Source: Actinoplanes palleronii
Lineage (GTDB): Bacteria > Actinomycetota > Actinomycetes > Mycobacteriales > Micromonosporaceae
Assembly: GCF_016862315.1 (NCBI RefSeq)
Contig: NZ_BOMS01000135.1
Coordinates: 21,767-85,766, forward strand
DNA: 64,000 nt
Direction of reading: 5' to 3'
In this document: one piece after another, positions 1 to 8,488 of the stretch
Layout: each line of letters opens with the position of its first letter
Position numbering within the stretch: position 1 is the first letter of the stretch
Program-made: the position numbers and the translations under genes
Notes under the pieces: generated by a model
Told to the model about the DNA's origin: nothing
Databases searched by the model: none
The model's input: only the letters and a program-made list of their open reading frames with translations

Positions 1-1
1 G

Positions 2-112
2 AGCAAGTTCGTCGGCCTGATGCGCAATCCGCTCGTTCTGGACGGCCGGCACGTGCTGGACGGCGACCGGATGCGCCGGCTCGGCTACAAGTACGTGGCC
101 GTAGCCGGCTGA
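2..112 (+). CDS. UDP-glucose 6-dehydrogenase, C-terminal fragment
   Basis: Only the last 36 codons lie in the window; the gene begins to the left. The peptide has the family's C-terminal pattern NPLVLDGRHVLD followed by RMRRLGYKYV. In UDP-glucose/GDP-mannose dehydrogenases this belongs to the UDP-binding domain that closes over the substrate. The enzyme oxidises UDP-glucose to UDP-glucuronate in the cytoplasm for cell-envelope sugars. A strong hairpin with a T-rich tail follows within 20 bases, so this is the end of its transcript. Family assignment rests on this short tail only. Confidence 0.75.
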   Translation, partial: SKFVGLMRNPLVLDGRHVLDGDRMRRLGYKYVAVAG

Positions 113-130
113 CCGACTCTCCCGCTTCAT

Positions 131-174
131 CCGCCGCGGCGGCCTTCACAGGCCGTCGCGGCGTTTCCTTTTTG
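131..174 (+). terminator. Rho-independent terminator after UDP-glucose dehydrogenase
   Basis: A 13-bp GC stem (132-144 with 151-163, one G-T wobble), loop TTCACA, followed by TTTCCTTTTT. It is placed directly after the stop codon at 112. Confidence 0.75.
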
Positions 175-343
175 TGGCGTAGGGCCGATTCTGCCCGGGC
201 CTAGCCGCTTACCGACTGAAGCGGGTTCCCGCGAAGCCCAACAAAACCGACTCACCGCTCGTATGATGACCGTTAACCACGGCTAAATCCTGCTAAAAGC
301 ACCCGGGAAAAGTCGTTCATCAAGGGCCTCTTCCGGCAATCTT

Positions 344-447
344 CTTAACCGGTTAAGGTGCCGGGGTGTCGCCGCTATATCGTTACCGACTCGATCACGC
401 GGAAATCATTGCGCAACTTCCCGGTTACCTCTTGACTGTTGGTCAAG
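344..447. promoter_or_regulatory. Control region with three dyads upstream of aglE
   Basis: The gene-free stretch 175-507 carries three inverted repeats. They are a perfect 14-bp palindrome CTTAACCGGTTAAG (344-357), TTGCGCAA (409-416), and CTTGAC-N5-GTCAAG (431-447). The first two have a central CG, as LacI-family operators do. Sugar importers of this type are normally controlled by LacI-type repressors; which regulator acts here is inferred. No -10/-35 pair is clear enough to call. Confidence 0.4.
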
Positions 448-507
448 AAGCGCTTCGGACGGCGGCGTCGCCAGACGCCGGAGGCGCGTCAAGACATAGG
501 GAGCGGT

Positions 508-1878
508 ATGTTCGGTCACAGTGGGAGTTCGCGATCCCGAGTCGCGCTCGCCGGTGCCCTCAGCGTCGGTCTGGCCTTCAGCCTGACCGCCTGCGGCGGC
601 GACAAGAAGGACGACTCGAGCGGTTCCACCGATACAGCGACGTCGTCCATCGACTGCGCACAGTTCAGCCAGTTCGGCGACCTCAAGGGCAAGACGGTCT
701 CGGTCTACACCGGCATCGTCACCCCGGAGGACGCGCCGCAGAAGAAGTCGTACGAGCCGTTCGAGCAGTGCACCGGCGTCACGGTCAAGTACGAGGGCGA
801 CAAGTCCTTCGAGACCCAGATCCTGGTCCGCGCCCGCGCCGGCAACCCGCCGGACGTCGCGTACGTGCCGCAGCCGGGTCTGCTGAAGCAGCTCGTCGAG
901 ACCGGCAAGGCCGTCGAGGCCCCGGCCGAGGTCGCCACGAACGTCGACAAGTGGTTCGGCAAGGACTGGAAGGCGTACGGCACGGTCGCCGGCAAGTTCT
1001 ACGCCGCCCCGCTGGGCGCCAACGTGAAGTCCCTGGTGTGGTACTCCCCCAAGGAGTTCGCGGACAAGGGCTACACCGTTCCGACCACGCTGGACCAGCT
1101 CAAGGAGCTCAGCGACAAGATCGCCGCGACCGGCAGCAAGCCGTGGTGCGCGGGTATCGGCTCCGGTGACGCCACCGGCTGGCCGGTCACCGACTGGGTC
1201 GAGGACTTCATGCTCCGCCTGTCCGGCCCCGAGGCCTACGACAAGTGGGTCAACCACGAGATCCCGTTCAACGGTGCCGAGTCGACCGCCGCGTGGAACG
1301 CGGTCGGTGACTACCTGAAGAACGACAAGTACGTCAACGGCGGTCTCGGCGACGTCAAGAGCATCGCGGGCACCACGTTCCAGGACGCCGGCCTGCAGAT
1401 CCTCGAGGGCACCTGCTCGCTGCACCGTCAGGCCAGCTTCTACGCGGCCAACTTCCCGGCGAAGACCAAGATCGCCGAGGACGGCGAGATCTACGCGTTC
1501 TACCTGCCGGGCAAGGACGCCACCAGCAAGCCGGTTCTGGGTGGTGGCGAGTTCGTTCTCGCCTTCGCCGACCGTCCCGAGGTCAAGGCGTTCCAGTACT
1601 TCCTGTCCACCGACACCTGGGCGAACCTCAAGGCCAAGGCGTCGAGCGGCTGGGTCAGCGCCAACAAGGGTCTGAAGGTCGAGAACCTGACGAACCCGAT
1701 CGACCAGCTGTCCGCCAAGATCCTGCAGGACCCGAGCGCGCAGTTCCGGTTCGACGGCTCGGACATGATGCCCGCCGCGATCGGCTCGAACGCGTTCTGG
1801 AAGCAGGCCACCGCGTGGATCAGCGGCCAGGACACGACCACCACGGTGAACAACATCGAAACCGCGTGGCCCAAGTGA
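508..1878 (+). CDS. aglE: AglE-like alpha-glucoside ABC transporter substrate-binding lipoprotein
   Basis: A 456-residue extracellular solute-binding protein (family 1) that would capture alpha-glucosides such as maltose or trehalose outside the membrane. The N-terminus is a lipoprotein signal: basic MFGHSGSSRSR, a hydrophobic core, then lipobox SLTAC with the acylated Cys near residue 29. The ATG at 508 is chosen because GGGAG sits 7 bases upstream; the open frame extends to 439 but would put a basic stretch before the signal. Two permease genes follow, and the first of them closely resembles AglF of the AglEFGK system, which is the reason for the substrate call. Substrate specificity is inferred from the operon, not proven by residues. 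Confidence 0.75.
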   Translation: MFGHSGSSRSRVALAGALSVGLAFSLTACGGDKKDDSSGSTDTATSSIDCAQFSQFGDLKGKTVSVYTGIVTPEDAPQKKSYEPFEQCTGVTVKYEGDKSFETQILVRARAGNPPDVAYVPQPGLLKQLVETGKAVEAPAEVATNVDKWFGKDWKAYGTVAGKFYAAPLGANVKSLVWYSPKEFADKGYTVPTTLDQLKELSDKIAATGSKPWCAGIGSGDATGWPVTDWVEDFMLRLSGPEAYDKWVNHEIPFNGAESTAAWNAVGDYLKNDKYVNGGLGDVKSIAGTTFQDAGLQILEGTCSLHRQASFYAANFPAKTKIAEDGEIYAFYLPGKDATSKPVLGGGEFVLAFADRPEVKAFQYFLSTDTWANLKAKASSGWVSANKGLKVENLTNPIDQLSAKILQDPSAQFRFDGSDMMPAAIGSNAFWKQATAWISGQDTTTTVNNIETAWPK

Positions 1879-1969
1879 TCTGAGTTCCACCACGACGCCG
1901 GCCGGGACGCCTTGTCCCGGCCGGCATCACCCTCTTTCCCCTCGGAAACACGAAGGAGGTCCGGGTCGC

Positions 1970-2953
1970 GTGTTCGGTTCAGTCAGCACCACCCCAGAAA
2001 AACTTCTCCAGATGGTCGCGGCACTGCTGCTGTTCGCCGCGGTGCTGGGCATCGTCCTCTTCATCGCCAGCCGGATCCGGGGCAAGGGCTCCGACCGCTG
2101 GATCGGTTATCTCTACCTGCTGCCGGTTCTGCTCATGCTCAGCGTCGGCCTGGTCTATCCCGGCCTGCGCACCATCTACGAGTCGTTCTTCGACGCGCAC
2201 GGCACCGGGTTCATCGGCATCGACAACTACAAGTTCATCTTCACCAGTGGTGAGCTGCGCCGGGTGCTCGGCAACACGATGATCTGGGTGGTCCTGGTGC
2301 CGTTCCTGGCCACCGCGATCGGCCTGGTCTACTCGATCCTGGTGGACAAGTCGCGGTTCGAGTCGTTCGCCAAGGCCCTGGTCTTCCTGCCGATGGCGAT
2401 CTCGATGGTCGCCGCGGGCGTCATCTGGAAGTTCATGTACGAGTACCGCGTCGACCAGCCGAAGGTGCAGCAGATCGGCCTGATCAACCAGATCATCGTC
2501 TGGCTGGGCGGCAAGCCGGTGCAGCTGCTGATCACCGACACCTGGGGCCTGAACACCCTGCTGCTGATCGTGGTGTTCATCTGGATCCAGGCCGGCTTCG
2601 CGATGACCGTGCTCTCCGCGGCGGTCAAGGCGATCCCGGACGACATCATCGAGGCGGCCCGGCTCGACGGGGTCAACGCCTGGACCATGTTCGTCAAGAT
2701 CACGCTGCCGAGCGTGCGGCCGACGATCGTGGTGGTCCTGACCACCATCGCCATCGGCACGCTGAAGGTGTTCGACGTGGTCCGCACGATGACCGGCGGT
2801 AACTTCAACACCAGCGTCATCGCCAACGAGTTCTACAGCCAGCTGATCCGGGCGGACAACCAGGGTCTCGCGGCCGCGCTCGCGGTGATCCTGTTCGTCC
2901 TGGTGACGCCGATCGTCATCTACAACATCCGCTCCGTACGCCAGGAGGCATGA
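1970..2953 (+). CDS. aglF: AglF-like carbohydrate ABC transporter permease
   Basis: A 327-residue inner-membrane permease of the MalF/AglF class with about seven hydrophobic segments. The cytoplasmic EAA loop that docks the ATPase is visible as DDIIEAARLDGVNAW followed by FVKITLPSVRPT. The stretches FLPMAISMVAAGVIWKF and GTLKVFDVVRTMTGG resemble AglF of rhizobial and actinobacterial alpha-glucoside importers. The start is GTG with a full AAGGAGG nine bases upstream, 91 bases after aglE. Its stop overlaps the next start. No ATPase gene is in the operon; related systems often share one encoded elsewhere. Confidence 0.8.
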   Translation: MFGSVSTTPEKLLQMVAALLLFAAVLGIVLFIASRIRGKGSDRWIGYLYLLPVLLMLSVGLVYPGLRTIYESFFDAHGTGFIGIDNYKFIFTSGELRRVLGNTMIWVVLVPFLATAIGLVYSILVDKSRFESFAKALVFLPMAISMVAAGVIWKFMYEYRVDQPKVQQIGLINQIIVWLGGKPVQLLITDTWGLNTLLLIVVFIWIQAGFAMTVLSAAVKAIPDDIIEAARLDGVNAWTMFVKITLPSVRPTIVVVLTTIAIGTLKVFDVVRTMTGGNFNTSVIANEFYSQLIRADNQGLAAALAVILFVLVTPIVIYNIRSVRQEA

Positions 2954-3867
2954 TGACGGCCGCCGTACCGATCGTGACCGAGCCGGATCTCGAGGCTCCC
3001 CCGGAGAGCACCGCCGCGGTCGCGAAGAAGAAACTCAGCTCGCCGATGGCCTCGGTGGCCGCCCTGATCATCGCGGTGCTGTGGACGATCCCGACGTTCG
3101 GGCTGTTCCTCTCGTCGTTCCGGCCGGAAGCCGCGATCAAGCGGACCGGCTGGTGGACGTTCTTCACCGACCCGCAGATGACGCTGGACAACTACCGGGC
3201 GGTCTTCGACGACGAGACCGGCGTCAACCTCGGTAACTTCTTCATCAACTCGCTGGTCATCTGCATCCCGTCGGTGCTGATCCCGCTGGCCCTCGCCTCG
3301 CTCGCCGCGTACGCGTTCGCCTGGATCAACTTCCGCGGCAAGAACTTCCTGTTCCTGGCGATCTTCGCGCTGCAGATCGTGCCGCTGCAGGTCACCCTGA
3401 TCCCGCTGCTCACGATCTTCGTGAAGGTGGACATCAGCGGGACGTACTGGGCGCTGTGGCTGGCGCACTCCACGTTCGCCCTGCCGCTGGCCATCTACCT
3501 GCTGCACAACTTCATGCGGGAGATCCCGGCCGGCCTGATCGAGGCCGCCCGGGTGGACGGCGCCGGACACGTGGCGATCTTCTTCCGGGTGATGCTGCCC
3601 CTGCTCACCCCGGCACTGGCTGCGTTCGGCATCTTCCAGTTCCTCTGGGTCTGGAACGACCTGCTGGTGGCCCTGGTCTTCGTGGGCGGTGGTGACGACG
3701 TCGCCCCGCTCACCCTGCAGCTGGCCAACCTCACCGGCACCCGGGGCACGGCCTGGCACCTGCTGGCGTCCGGCACGTTCGTCTCGATCATCGTGCCGGT
3801 CACGGTGTTCCTGCTGCTCCAGCGCTACTTCGTCCGAGGCCTGCTGGCCGGCAGCGTCAAGGGCTGA
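2950..3867 (+). CDS. aglG: AglG-like carbohydrate ABC transporter permease
   Basis: The second permease of the importer, 305 residues, MalG class. It has a cytoplasmic N-terminus rich in Ala/Pro/Glu, about six membrane segments, and the EAA loop AGLIEAARVDGAGHVAIF followed by RVMLPLLTPAL. Two adjacent ATGs overlap the aglF stop (ATGATGA), so the start is 2950 or 2953; GGAGG lies just upstream. The two permeases would form the translocation pore for the sugar delivered by AglE. The operon ends here at a strong hairpin. Confidence 0.8.
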   Translation: MMTAAVPIVTEPDLEAPPESTAAVAKKKLSSPMASVAALIIAVLWTIPTFGLFLSSFRPEAAIKRTGWWTFFTDPQMTLDNYRAVFDDETGVNLGNFFINSLVICIPSVLIPLALASLAAYAFAWINFRGKNFLFLAIFALQIVPLQVTLIPLLTIFVKVDISGTYWALWLAHSTFALPLAIYLLHNFMREIPAGLIEAARVDGAGHVAIFFRVMLPLLTPALAAFGIFQFLWVWNDLLVALVFVGGGDDVAPLTLQLANLTGTRGTAWHLLASGTFVSIIVPVTVFLLLQRYFVRGLLAGSVKG

Positions 3868-3883
3868 TCGTCGGTTCTTCCCG

Positions 3884-3914
3884 GGGCCGCACCGATTCTC
3901 CGGTGCGGCCCTTT
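3884..3914 (+). terminator. Terminator of the agl operon
   Basis: A perfect 11-bp stem (3884-3894 with 3901-3911), loop ATTCTC, then TTT. It lies 17 bases after the aglG stop. Confidence 0.75.
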
Positions 3915-3947
3915 CCGTGCTCCAGAAAACCCCATTCAACCCCCTAT

Positions 3948-4106
3948 GGTACGAAATACGGAGCGCTCGTCCGTAGGCTACGAGCCACGTCCCGTGGTGG
4001 TCTCGCGCGAGGCTCGCCCGGCGCAGGACCGCAGCGCGCCTCGCGGGGGTTGGCTGGTCCTCAGGGGTGTCTCCGGTCCCCGGAGACACCCCTGAGGACC
4101 AGCCGG
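3948..4106 (+). repeat. Dispersed palindromic repeat, copy A with handle
   Basis: The 340-base gap between two convergent genes is mostly this element. It starts with a handle (GGTACGAA at 3948, then GGCTACGAGCCACGTCCCG, GGTGGTCTCGCGCG). A GC-rich spacer ending in GCGGGGGTT leads to a perfect 25-bp inverted repeat (4052-4076 with 4080-4104) around a TCC loop. The arm core is GGCTGGT-CCT-CAGGGGTG. The stretch 4107-4204 is GC-rich with no gene. Confidence 0.85.
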
Positions 4107-4204
4107 GACCCCGGGCCGCGCCACGGCCCGGACCGCCCACGGCCTCGCGCCGCGAGTCGCGTCACGGCCCGGCTCCGCAGGGCACCGCGCGTACACGATG
4201 GGGG

Positions 4205-4882
4205 TTAAAGAGACTCCACCAGGCGGCCGTCGCGGAGGGTGAGGACCCGGTCGGCGCGGTCGATCATGTTGGGGTCGTGCGTGGCGACCAGCGCGGTCAT
4301 CCCGCGGGCGTCGACCACCGCGCGGAGCAGGTCCATGATGGCGCGCCCGGTGTCCGAGTCGAGCTGACCGGTCGGCTCGTCGGCGATCAGCAGGTCCGGG
4401 TCGTTCGCGAGGGCGCGGGCCAGCGCGACCCGCTGCTGCTGCCCGCCGGAGAGCTCGCCGGGCCGCTGGTTGGCCTGGCCGCCGAGCCCGACCAGCTCGA
4501 GCAGCACCGAGACCCGCTCGTCGCGGGCGGCCGGCTCGCGCTTGGCCAGCCGCATCGGGATGCTGACGTTCTCGGCCGCGGACAGGATCGGGATCAGGCC
4601 GAACGACTGGAAGACGAAGCCGATGGTGTCCCGGCGCAGCTCCAGCAGGTCGGACTCGTCCGCGCCGGTCACCGCCCGACCGGCCACCGCGATGCTGCCC
4701 GCGGTCGGCCGGTCCAGCCCGCCGATCAGGTTGAGCAGCGTGGTCTTGCCGGCACCGGACCGGCCCCGGACGGCGACCAGCTCACCCTTCTCCGCGGTGA
4801 ACGAGACCGCGGAGAGCGCGTGCACGACCCGCTCGCCGGCACCGTAGTCCCGGGACAGCCCGGACACCTCGACGACACTCAT
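4205..4882 (-). CDS. MacB/LolD-type ABC transporter ATP-binding protein
   Basis: A 225-residue ATPase, last gene of a four-gene minus-strand operon. Walker A is GRSGAGKT (about 40-47), the signature is LSGGQQQRVALARAL, Walker B is LLIADEPTGQLD, and the switch His is in VATHDP. Dimers of such subunits power FtsX-type permeases, which move lipoproteins, peptides or lipids or regulate envelope enzymes. They are not classical importers. Its ATG overlaps the stop of the preceding ATPase gene by four bases. Substrate unknown. Confidence 0.85.
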   Translation of the reverse strand: MSVVEVSGLSRDYGAGERVVHALSAVSFTAEKGELVAVRGRSGAGKTTLLNLIGGLDRPTAGSIAVAGRAVTGADESDLLELRRDTIGFVFQSFGLIPILSAAENVSIPMRLAKREPAARDERVSVLLELVGLGGQANQRPGELSGGQQQRVALARALANDPDLLIADEPTGQLDSDTGRAIMDLLRAVVDARGMTALVATHDPNMIDRADRVLTLRDGRLVESL

Positions 4883-5811
4883 GCGGACTCCCCGGGGCGG
4901 ACTTCGACGTGGTCGGGTTCGAGGTTGAGCCGGACCCGGTCGGTCAGGCTCAGCGCCTCGACGAACGCGGCGGGCAGCTGCAGCCGGCCGGTGCGGTCCA
5001 GCACCGCGTACTCCTCGGAGACGTGGTGCTCGGTGCCGTCGGCGGCCAGGCGGGCGGACCGGCGTACCTCGGAGGCGGTCTTGCCGTCGCGGATCGCGAC
5101 CGCCCGGCGGACCTGGTCGGCGACGTTGCGGTCGTGGGTGACCACCACGACGGTCACCCCGAGCTCGGCGTTGACCGTGCGCAGCGCGCCGAACACCTCG
5201 TCGGCGGTCGCCTCGTCCAGCTCACCGGTCGGTTCGTCGGCGAACAGCACCTCGGGGTTGTTCGCGAGGGCCACCGCGACCGCGGCCCGCTGCTGCTCGC
5301 CACCGCTCATCTCGGCGGGACGGCGGCCGGCCTTGTCGGCGACACCGACCATCTCGAGCAGTTCCAGCGCACGGTTCTTCGCCCGGCCGCCGGCCAGCCG
5401 CATCGGCAGCTCGACGTTCTCCCGCGCGGTCAGGTACGGCAGCAGGTTCCGCGCGGTCTGCTGCCACACGAAGCCGACGATCCGGCGCCGGTATTCCAGG
5501 CGCCGCTTCGCGGTCATGCCGAGCAGGTCATAACCGGCCACCTTGGCGACCCCGGCGGTCGGCTCGTCGAGCCCGGACAGGATGTTGAGCATCGTCGACT
5601 TGCCGGAGCCGGACGCGCCGACCACGGCCAGCAGCTCGCCCCGGTCGACCACCAGGTCCAGCCCCTGCAGGGCCATCACCTCGACACCCTCGGTCCGGAA
5701 GATCCGGACCAGGCCGTCGCAGACGATGTGCCCGCTGAGCCGGTCCTGTCCTCCCGCGCGGGCGGCCGCTTGTTCGGCTGCCCGCCGCTCCAGATCGACA
5801 AGATCGGTCAC
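4879..5811 (-). CDS. ABC transporter ATP-binding protein with AbrB-like C-terminal tail
   Basis: A 310-residue MacB-type ATPase. Walker A is GASGSGKST (about 65-73), the signature MSGGEQQRAAVAVAL, Walker B VLFADEPTGELDEAT, and the switch VVTHDRN. After the nucleotide-binding domain the chain continues from about residue 260 with EEYAVLDRTGRLQLPAAF and a RVRLNLEPDHVEVRPGE end, which looks like a SpoVT/AbrB swapped-hairpin module. In transcription factors that fold binds DNA; its role on an ATPase is unknown and may be dimerisation. The start is GTG with GGAGAGGAGCA upstream, inside a 38-bp duplication that separates it from the preceding permease gene. Confidence 0.85.
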   Translation of the reverse strand: MTDLVDLERRAAEQAAARAGGQDRLSGHIVCDGLVRIFRTEGVEVMALQGLDLVVDRGELLAVVGASGSGKSTMLNILSGLDEPTAGVAKVAGYDLLGMTAKRRLEYRRRIVGFVWQQTARNLLPYLTARENVELPMRLAGGRAKNRALELLEMVGVADKAGRRPAEMSGGEQQRAAVAVALANNPEVLFADEPTGELDEATADEVFGALRTVNAELGVTVVVVTHDRNVADQVRRAVAIRDGKTASEVRRSARLAADGTEHHVSEEYAVLDRTGRLQLPAAFVEALSLTDRVRLNLEPDHVEVRPGESA

Positions 5812-5878
5812 GACTGCTCCTCTCCGAGCCGCAGCACGGTATCGGTCACGACGGCTCCTCTCCGAGCCGCAGCACGGT
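5803..5878. repeat. 38-bp tandem duplication at the permease/ATPase junction
   Basis: Two direct copies (5803-5840 and 5841-5878), 38 bases each, differing only at one base (CACGACT versus CACGACG). On the minus strand the unit holds the last codons of the upstream permease, its ribosome-binding site and a GTGA stop/start overlap. Both copies therefore keep a start. Confidence 0.9.
5808..5849 (-). other. 13-codon mini-ORF created by the duplication
   Basis: A GTG at 5849 overlaps the permease stop (GTGA) and reads MTDTVLRLGEEQS before a TGA that overlaps the ATPase GTG at 5811. The peptide is a copy of the permease C-terminus plus the ATPase start. It could act only as a translational-coupling relay; whether it is translated is inference. 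Confidence 0.4.
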
Positions 5879-8488
5879 GCCGAGGCGCAGGCGGCGGTTG
5901 GCGACGTTCTCCACGGCGAGCGCGGCGACCACGGCGAGCACCGCGATCACCAGGACCCCGCCGGCGAACCACGGGTCGAGGCTGCTCCCGGCGCTCACCC
6001 CGGCGGTGAACCCGCTCAGGTCCAGGGCCGGGCCGATCAGCGCGGGCAGCGCGAACCCGGCCAGCCCGCCGGACAGCACGGCCACCGCGATCAGCGGGAT
6101 CAGCTCGTAGACCAGCAGGCGGCGGCCCTGCCGCGACGACAGTCCCATGGTGCGCAGCCGGGACAGCGTACGGCCGCGAGCCGGCGCCCCGGTCAGCACC
6201 GCGAGCGCCACCGCGGTCAGCGACAGCACCGCGGCCGCGACCATCCCGGCGGTGAACGTGAAGCTCAGCGCGCCGTCGACCCCGCGGTTCTCCAGCGAAG
6301 CGCGGTAGCCGGTCCAGGTGACCACGTTCGACGGCACAGCCAGCTGGAAGTCCTCGACGATCCGCCCGGTCGACTCCTTGAGCTGCTCGCGCTGCCCGGC
6401 GTCGGCGGCCTTGCGGACCTGGGCCGGGTCGAATCCGGTGCCGTTCACCAGGATCCGGTTCGGCTGGATCGGCTGGAAGTCCGGGACCGGCATGGCCTGC
6501 TGCGGCAGCACCAGGAAGTCCCGGATGCCGGCGAACAGCCCCGGTACGGTCTCCGCGGTCTCCGCGACGGTGAACTTGTACGCGCGGCCCTGCACCTCGA
6601 CAGTGCCCGCGGTGCCGATCTGCGCGGCCAGGTGCGGTGAGACCACGGCGGGCACCGTGTCGCCGCCCCGACGCGCGCCGGTGAGCACGGCCGGCAGGTC
6701 AAGCCCCGCGGTGTCCGCGTTCACCAGCATCGCCGGTGCCTGCAGGATCATCACGCTGGCGTCGCCGCGGATGGTGGCGCCGGACGCGATGAGCATCGGC
6801 ACGGCCGCGTCGACGTGCGGCAGCTCGGCGATCCGCTGCGCGGTCTCCGGGGTGAAGAAGTAGCCGCTGACCACCGCGTCGGCCGGCACTGCCAGGTGCG
6901 CGGCCCGGTCCCGGGCGTCGCTCACCGTGCTGGTCACCGCGCCGGTGAACAGGCCGGTCGCGATCGCCACCACGAGCACCGCGAGCGGGCCGGAGTGCAT
7001 CGGGGCGCGGCCGGCGCCGGAGAGCCCGAGAAAGCCGATCGCGCCGCGCGCCCGGGCGGCGAGCCGACCGGCCCAGCGCAGCGGGAACGGCACGACCCGC
7101 AGCGCGACGACCGAGGCGGCCAGGGCGAGCAGGATCGGCGCGCCGATCAGGTACGGGTCCACTCCGGCACCGGCGTCCAGCCCGCGCCGCCGGACCAGGT
7201 AGATCCCGCCGGCCGCGAGCAGCACCAGGAACCCCTCGGCGGTGAGCCGGCGCGGCGACGGGCGCAGCGCGGCCTCGTCCGTGCGGTGCCCGGAGAACTC
7301 CGGGCGCCGGGCCAGCAGCGCCGCCTGGATCGGGGCGGCCAGCACCGCGAGCAGCGCGACGATCCCGACCAGCAGCGGTTCGAAGCCGTCCGCGCGGCCG
7401 GGCAGCAGCGTGCCGGCCAGCCAGCCGAGAGCGACCGCGACCGGGACCACGATCAGGGTCTCCACCAGGGTGCGCCCGGCCACCGACCGGACCGCGCCGC
7501 CACGCGCCCGCAGCAGCGCGAACTCGACCCGTCGCCGTTCGGTCATCAGCCGCGCGGCGAGCAGGATCAGCCCGGCCGCGGTGGCCAGGATGCCGGCCTG
7601 CACCACGGCGAGCAGCGACCGCACCGCCCGGACCTGCTGATCGAACTCGGCCAGAGTGAGGTCCACGCCGCTCTGGAAGGAGGTCAGCTCCGGCGGGGTT
7701 CGCCGGGCCACCGCGACCGCCTTGGTCAGCGCGCCGACCTGGTCGGCGGTGATCCGGTTCTCGTCCAGGCGGTACCGCCACCGGTCGGTGAGGTCGGCGA
7801 GCTCGGTGCCCGCCATCCGGGCGCCGCGCTCGTCGGTGAGCAGCACCGCCTCGTCACGCAGGCCGTCCAGCGGGGACGGGCACTGGCTGCGGGTGAGCTT
7901 CTGGTCAGCCCAGATCGGGTCGGCCGGGTCGCGCGGGCTGAACACGCCGGTGACCCGGACCCGGGTACTGCCGAACCGGGCGAGCAGTCTGAAGCTGTCG
8001 CCGACCTTGAGCCCGAACGTCTTCGCCGCGTCCTCGCCGACGATCACGTCGGCGATCTCGCCGGACTCCGGCATCCGCCCGTCCACGATCGTGACGGCTC
8101 GGTCGGTGGCCGGTTCGTAGCGGACCGTGGCCAGGTTGGGGCAGGTGCCCGGGGTGTTGCCGGTCCGGATGACCGACACCTTTCCGCTCTCGGCGAGGTA
8201 CCAGGCGCCGCCGACCAGGTCGGGCAGCGGCGCCGGCATGGCCTGCCGGATCTCGCCGAGCCGGCCGCCCTCGGTGGCCGAGCTGACCTCGCCGTCGGGC
8301 AGCATGCCGGTGAACGTGATGTCCCGGTTGACCGCGGCCATCGCCCGGATGTCGCCGCGCAGGCCGTCGTCGGTGCGCCCGTTGGCCAGCCGGGCCGGGC
8401 CGGAGACCAGGAACGCGGTCAGCCCGCCGAGCACGGCCAGCAACAGGAGCTGACCCAGGAAGGCGCGGACCCGCCGCAGCACGCTCAT
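5846..8488 (-). CDS. FtsX-type ABC transporter permease
   Basis: An 880-residue membrane protein. An N-terminal helix (about 10-32) is followed by a large extracytoplasmic domain of about 230 residues. A group of helices with the FtsX-like signature (ARLMTERRRVEFALLRARGG) comes next, then a second hydrophobic block, another extracytoplasmic domain and C-terminal helices with SRLRTMGLSSRQGRRLL. This is the double-FtsX plan of actinobacterial permeases. The ATG overlaps the stop of the larger permease gene. It should pair with that permease and the two downstream ATPases. Substrate unknown. Confidence 0.85.
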   Translation of the reverse strand: MSVLRRVRAFLGQLLLLAVLGGLTAFLVSGPARLANGRTDDGLRGDIRAMAAVNRDITFTGMLPDGEVSSATEGGRLGEIRQAMPAPLPDLVGGAWYLAESGKVSVIRTGNTPGTCPNLATVRYEPATDRAVTIVDGRMPESGEIADVIVGEDAAKTFGLKVGDSFRLLARFGSTRVRVTGVFSPRDPADPIWADQKLTRSQCPSPLDGLRDEAVLLTDERGARMAGTELADLTDRWRYRLDENRITADQVGALTKAVAVARRTPPELTSFQSGVDLTLAEFDQQVRAVRSLLAVVQAGILATAAGLILLAARLMTERRRVEFALLRARGGAVRSVAGRTLVETLIVVPVAVALGWLAGTLLPGRADGFEPLLVGIVALLAVLAAPIQAALLARRPEFSGHRTDEAALRPSPRRLTAEGFLVLLAAGGIYLVRRRGLDAGAGVDPYLIGAPILLALAASVVALRVVPFPLRWAGRLAARARGAIGFLGLSGAGRAPMHSGPLAVLVVAIATGLFTGAVTSTVSDARDRAAHLAVPADAVVSGYFFTPETAQRIAELPHVDAAVPMLIASGATIRGDASVMILQAPAMLVNADTAGLDLPAVLTGARRGGDTVPAVVSPHLAAQIGTAGTVEVQGRAYKFTVAETAETVPGLFAGIRDFLVLPQQAMPVPDFQPIQPNRILVNGTGFDPAQVRKAADAGQREQLKESTGRIVEDFQLAVPSNVVTWTGYRASLENRGVDGALSFTFTAGMVAAAVLSLTAVALAVLTGAPARGRTLSRLRTMGLSSRQGRRLLVYELIPLIAVAVLSGGLAGFALPALIGPALDLSGFTAGVSAGSSLDPWFAGGVLVIAVLAVVAALAVENVANRRLRLGTVLRLGEEPS

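Noticed and set aside
4052..4104. Palindromic repeats considered as ordinary Rho-independent terminators
   Set aside because: No T tract follows any copy, one copy is inside a gene and one lies between divergent genes, so termination cannot be the common function.
3948..4140. Peptides in minus-strand frames over the repeats (for example ARDHHGTWLVAYGRALR) that recur at several repeat copies
   Set aside because: They are translations of the repeat's handle; no start or ribosome-binding site, and frames break at different places in each copy.
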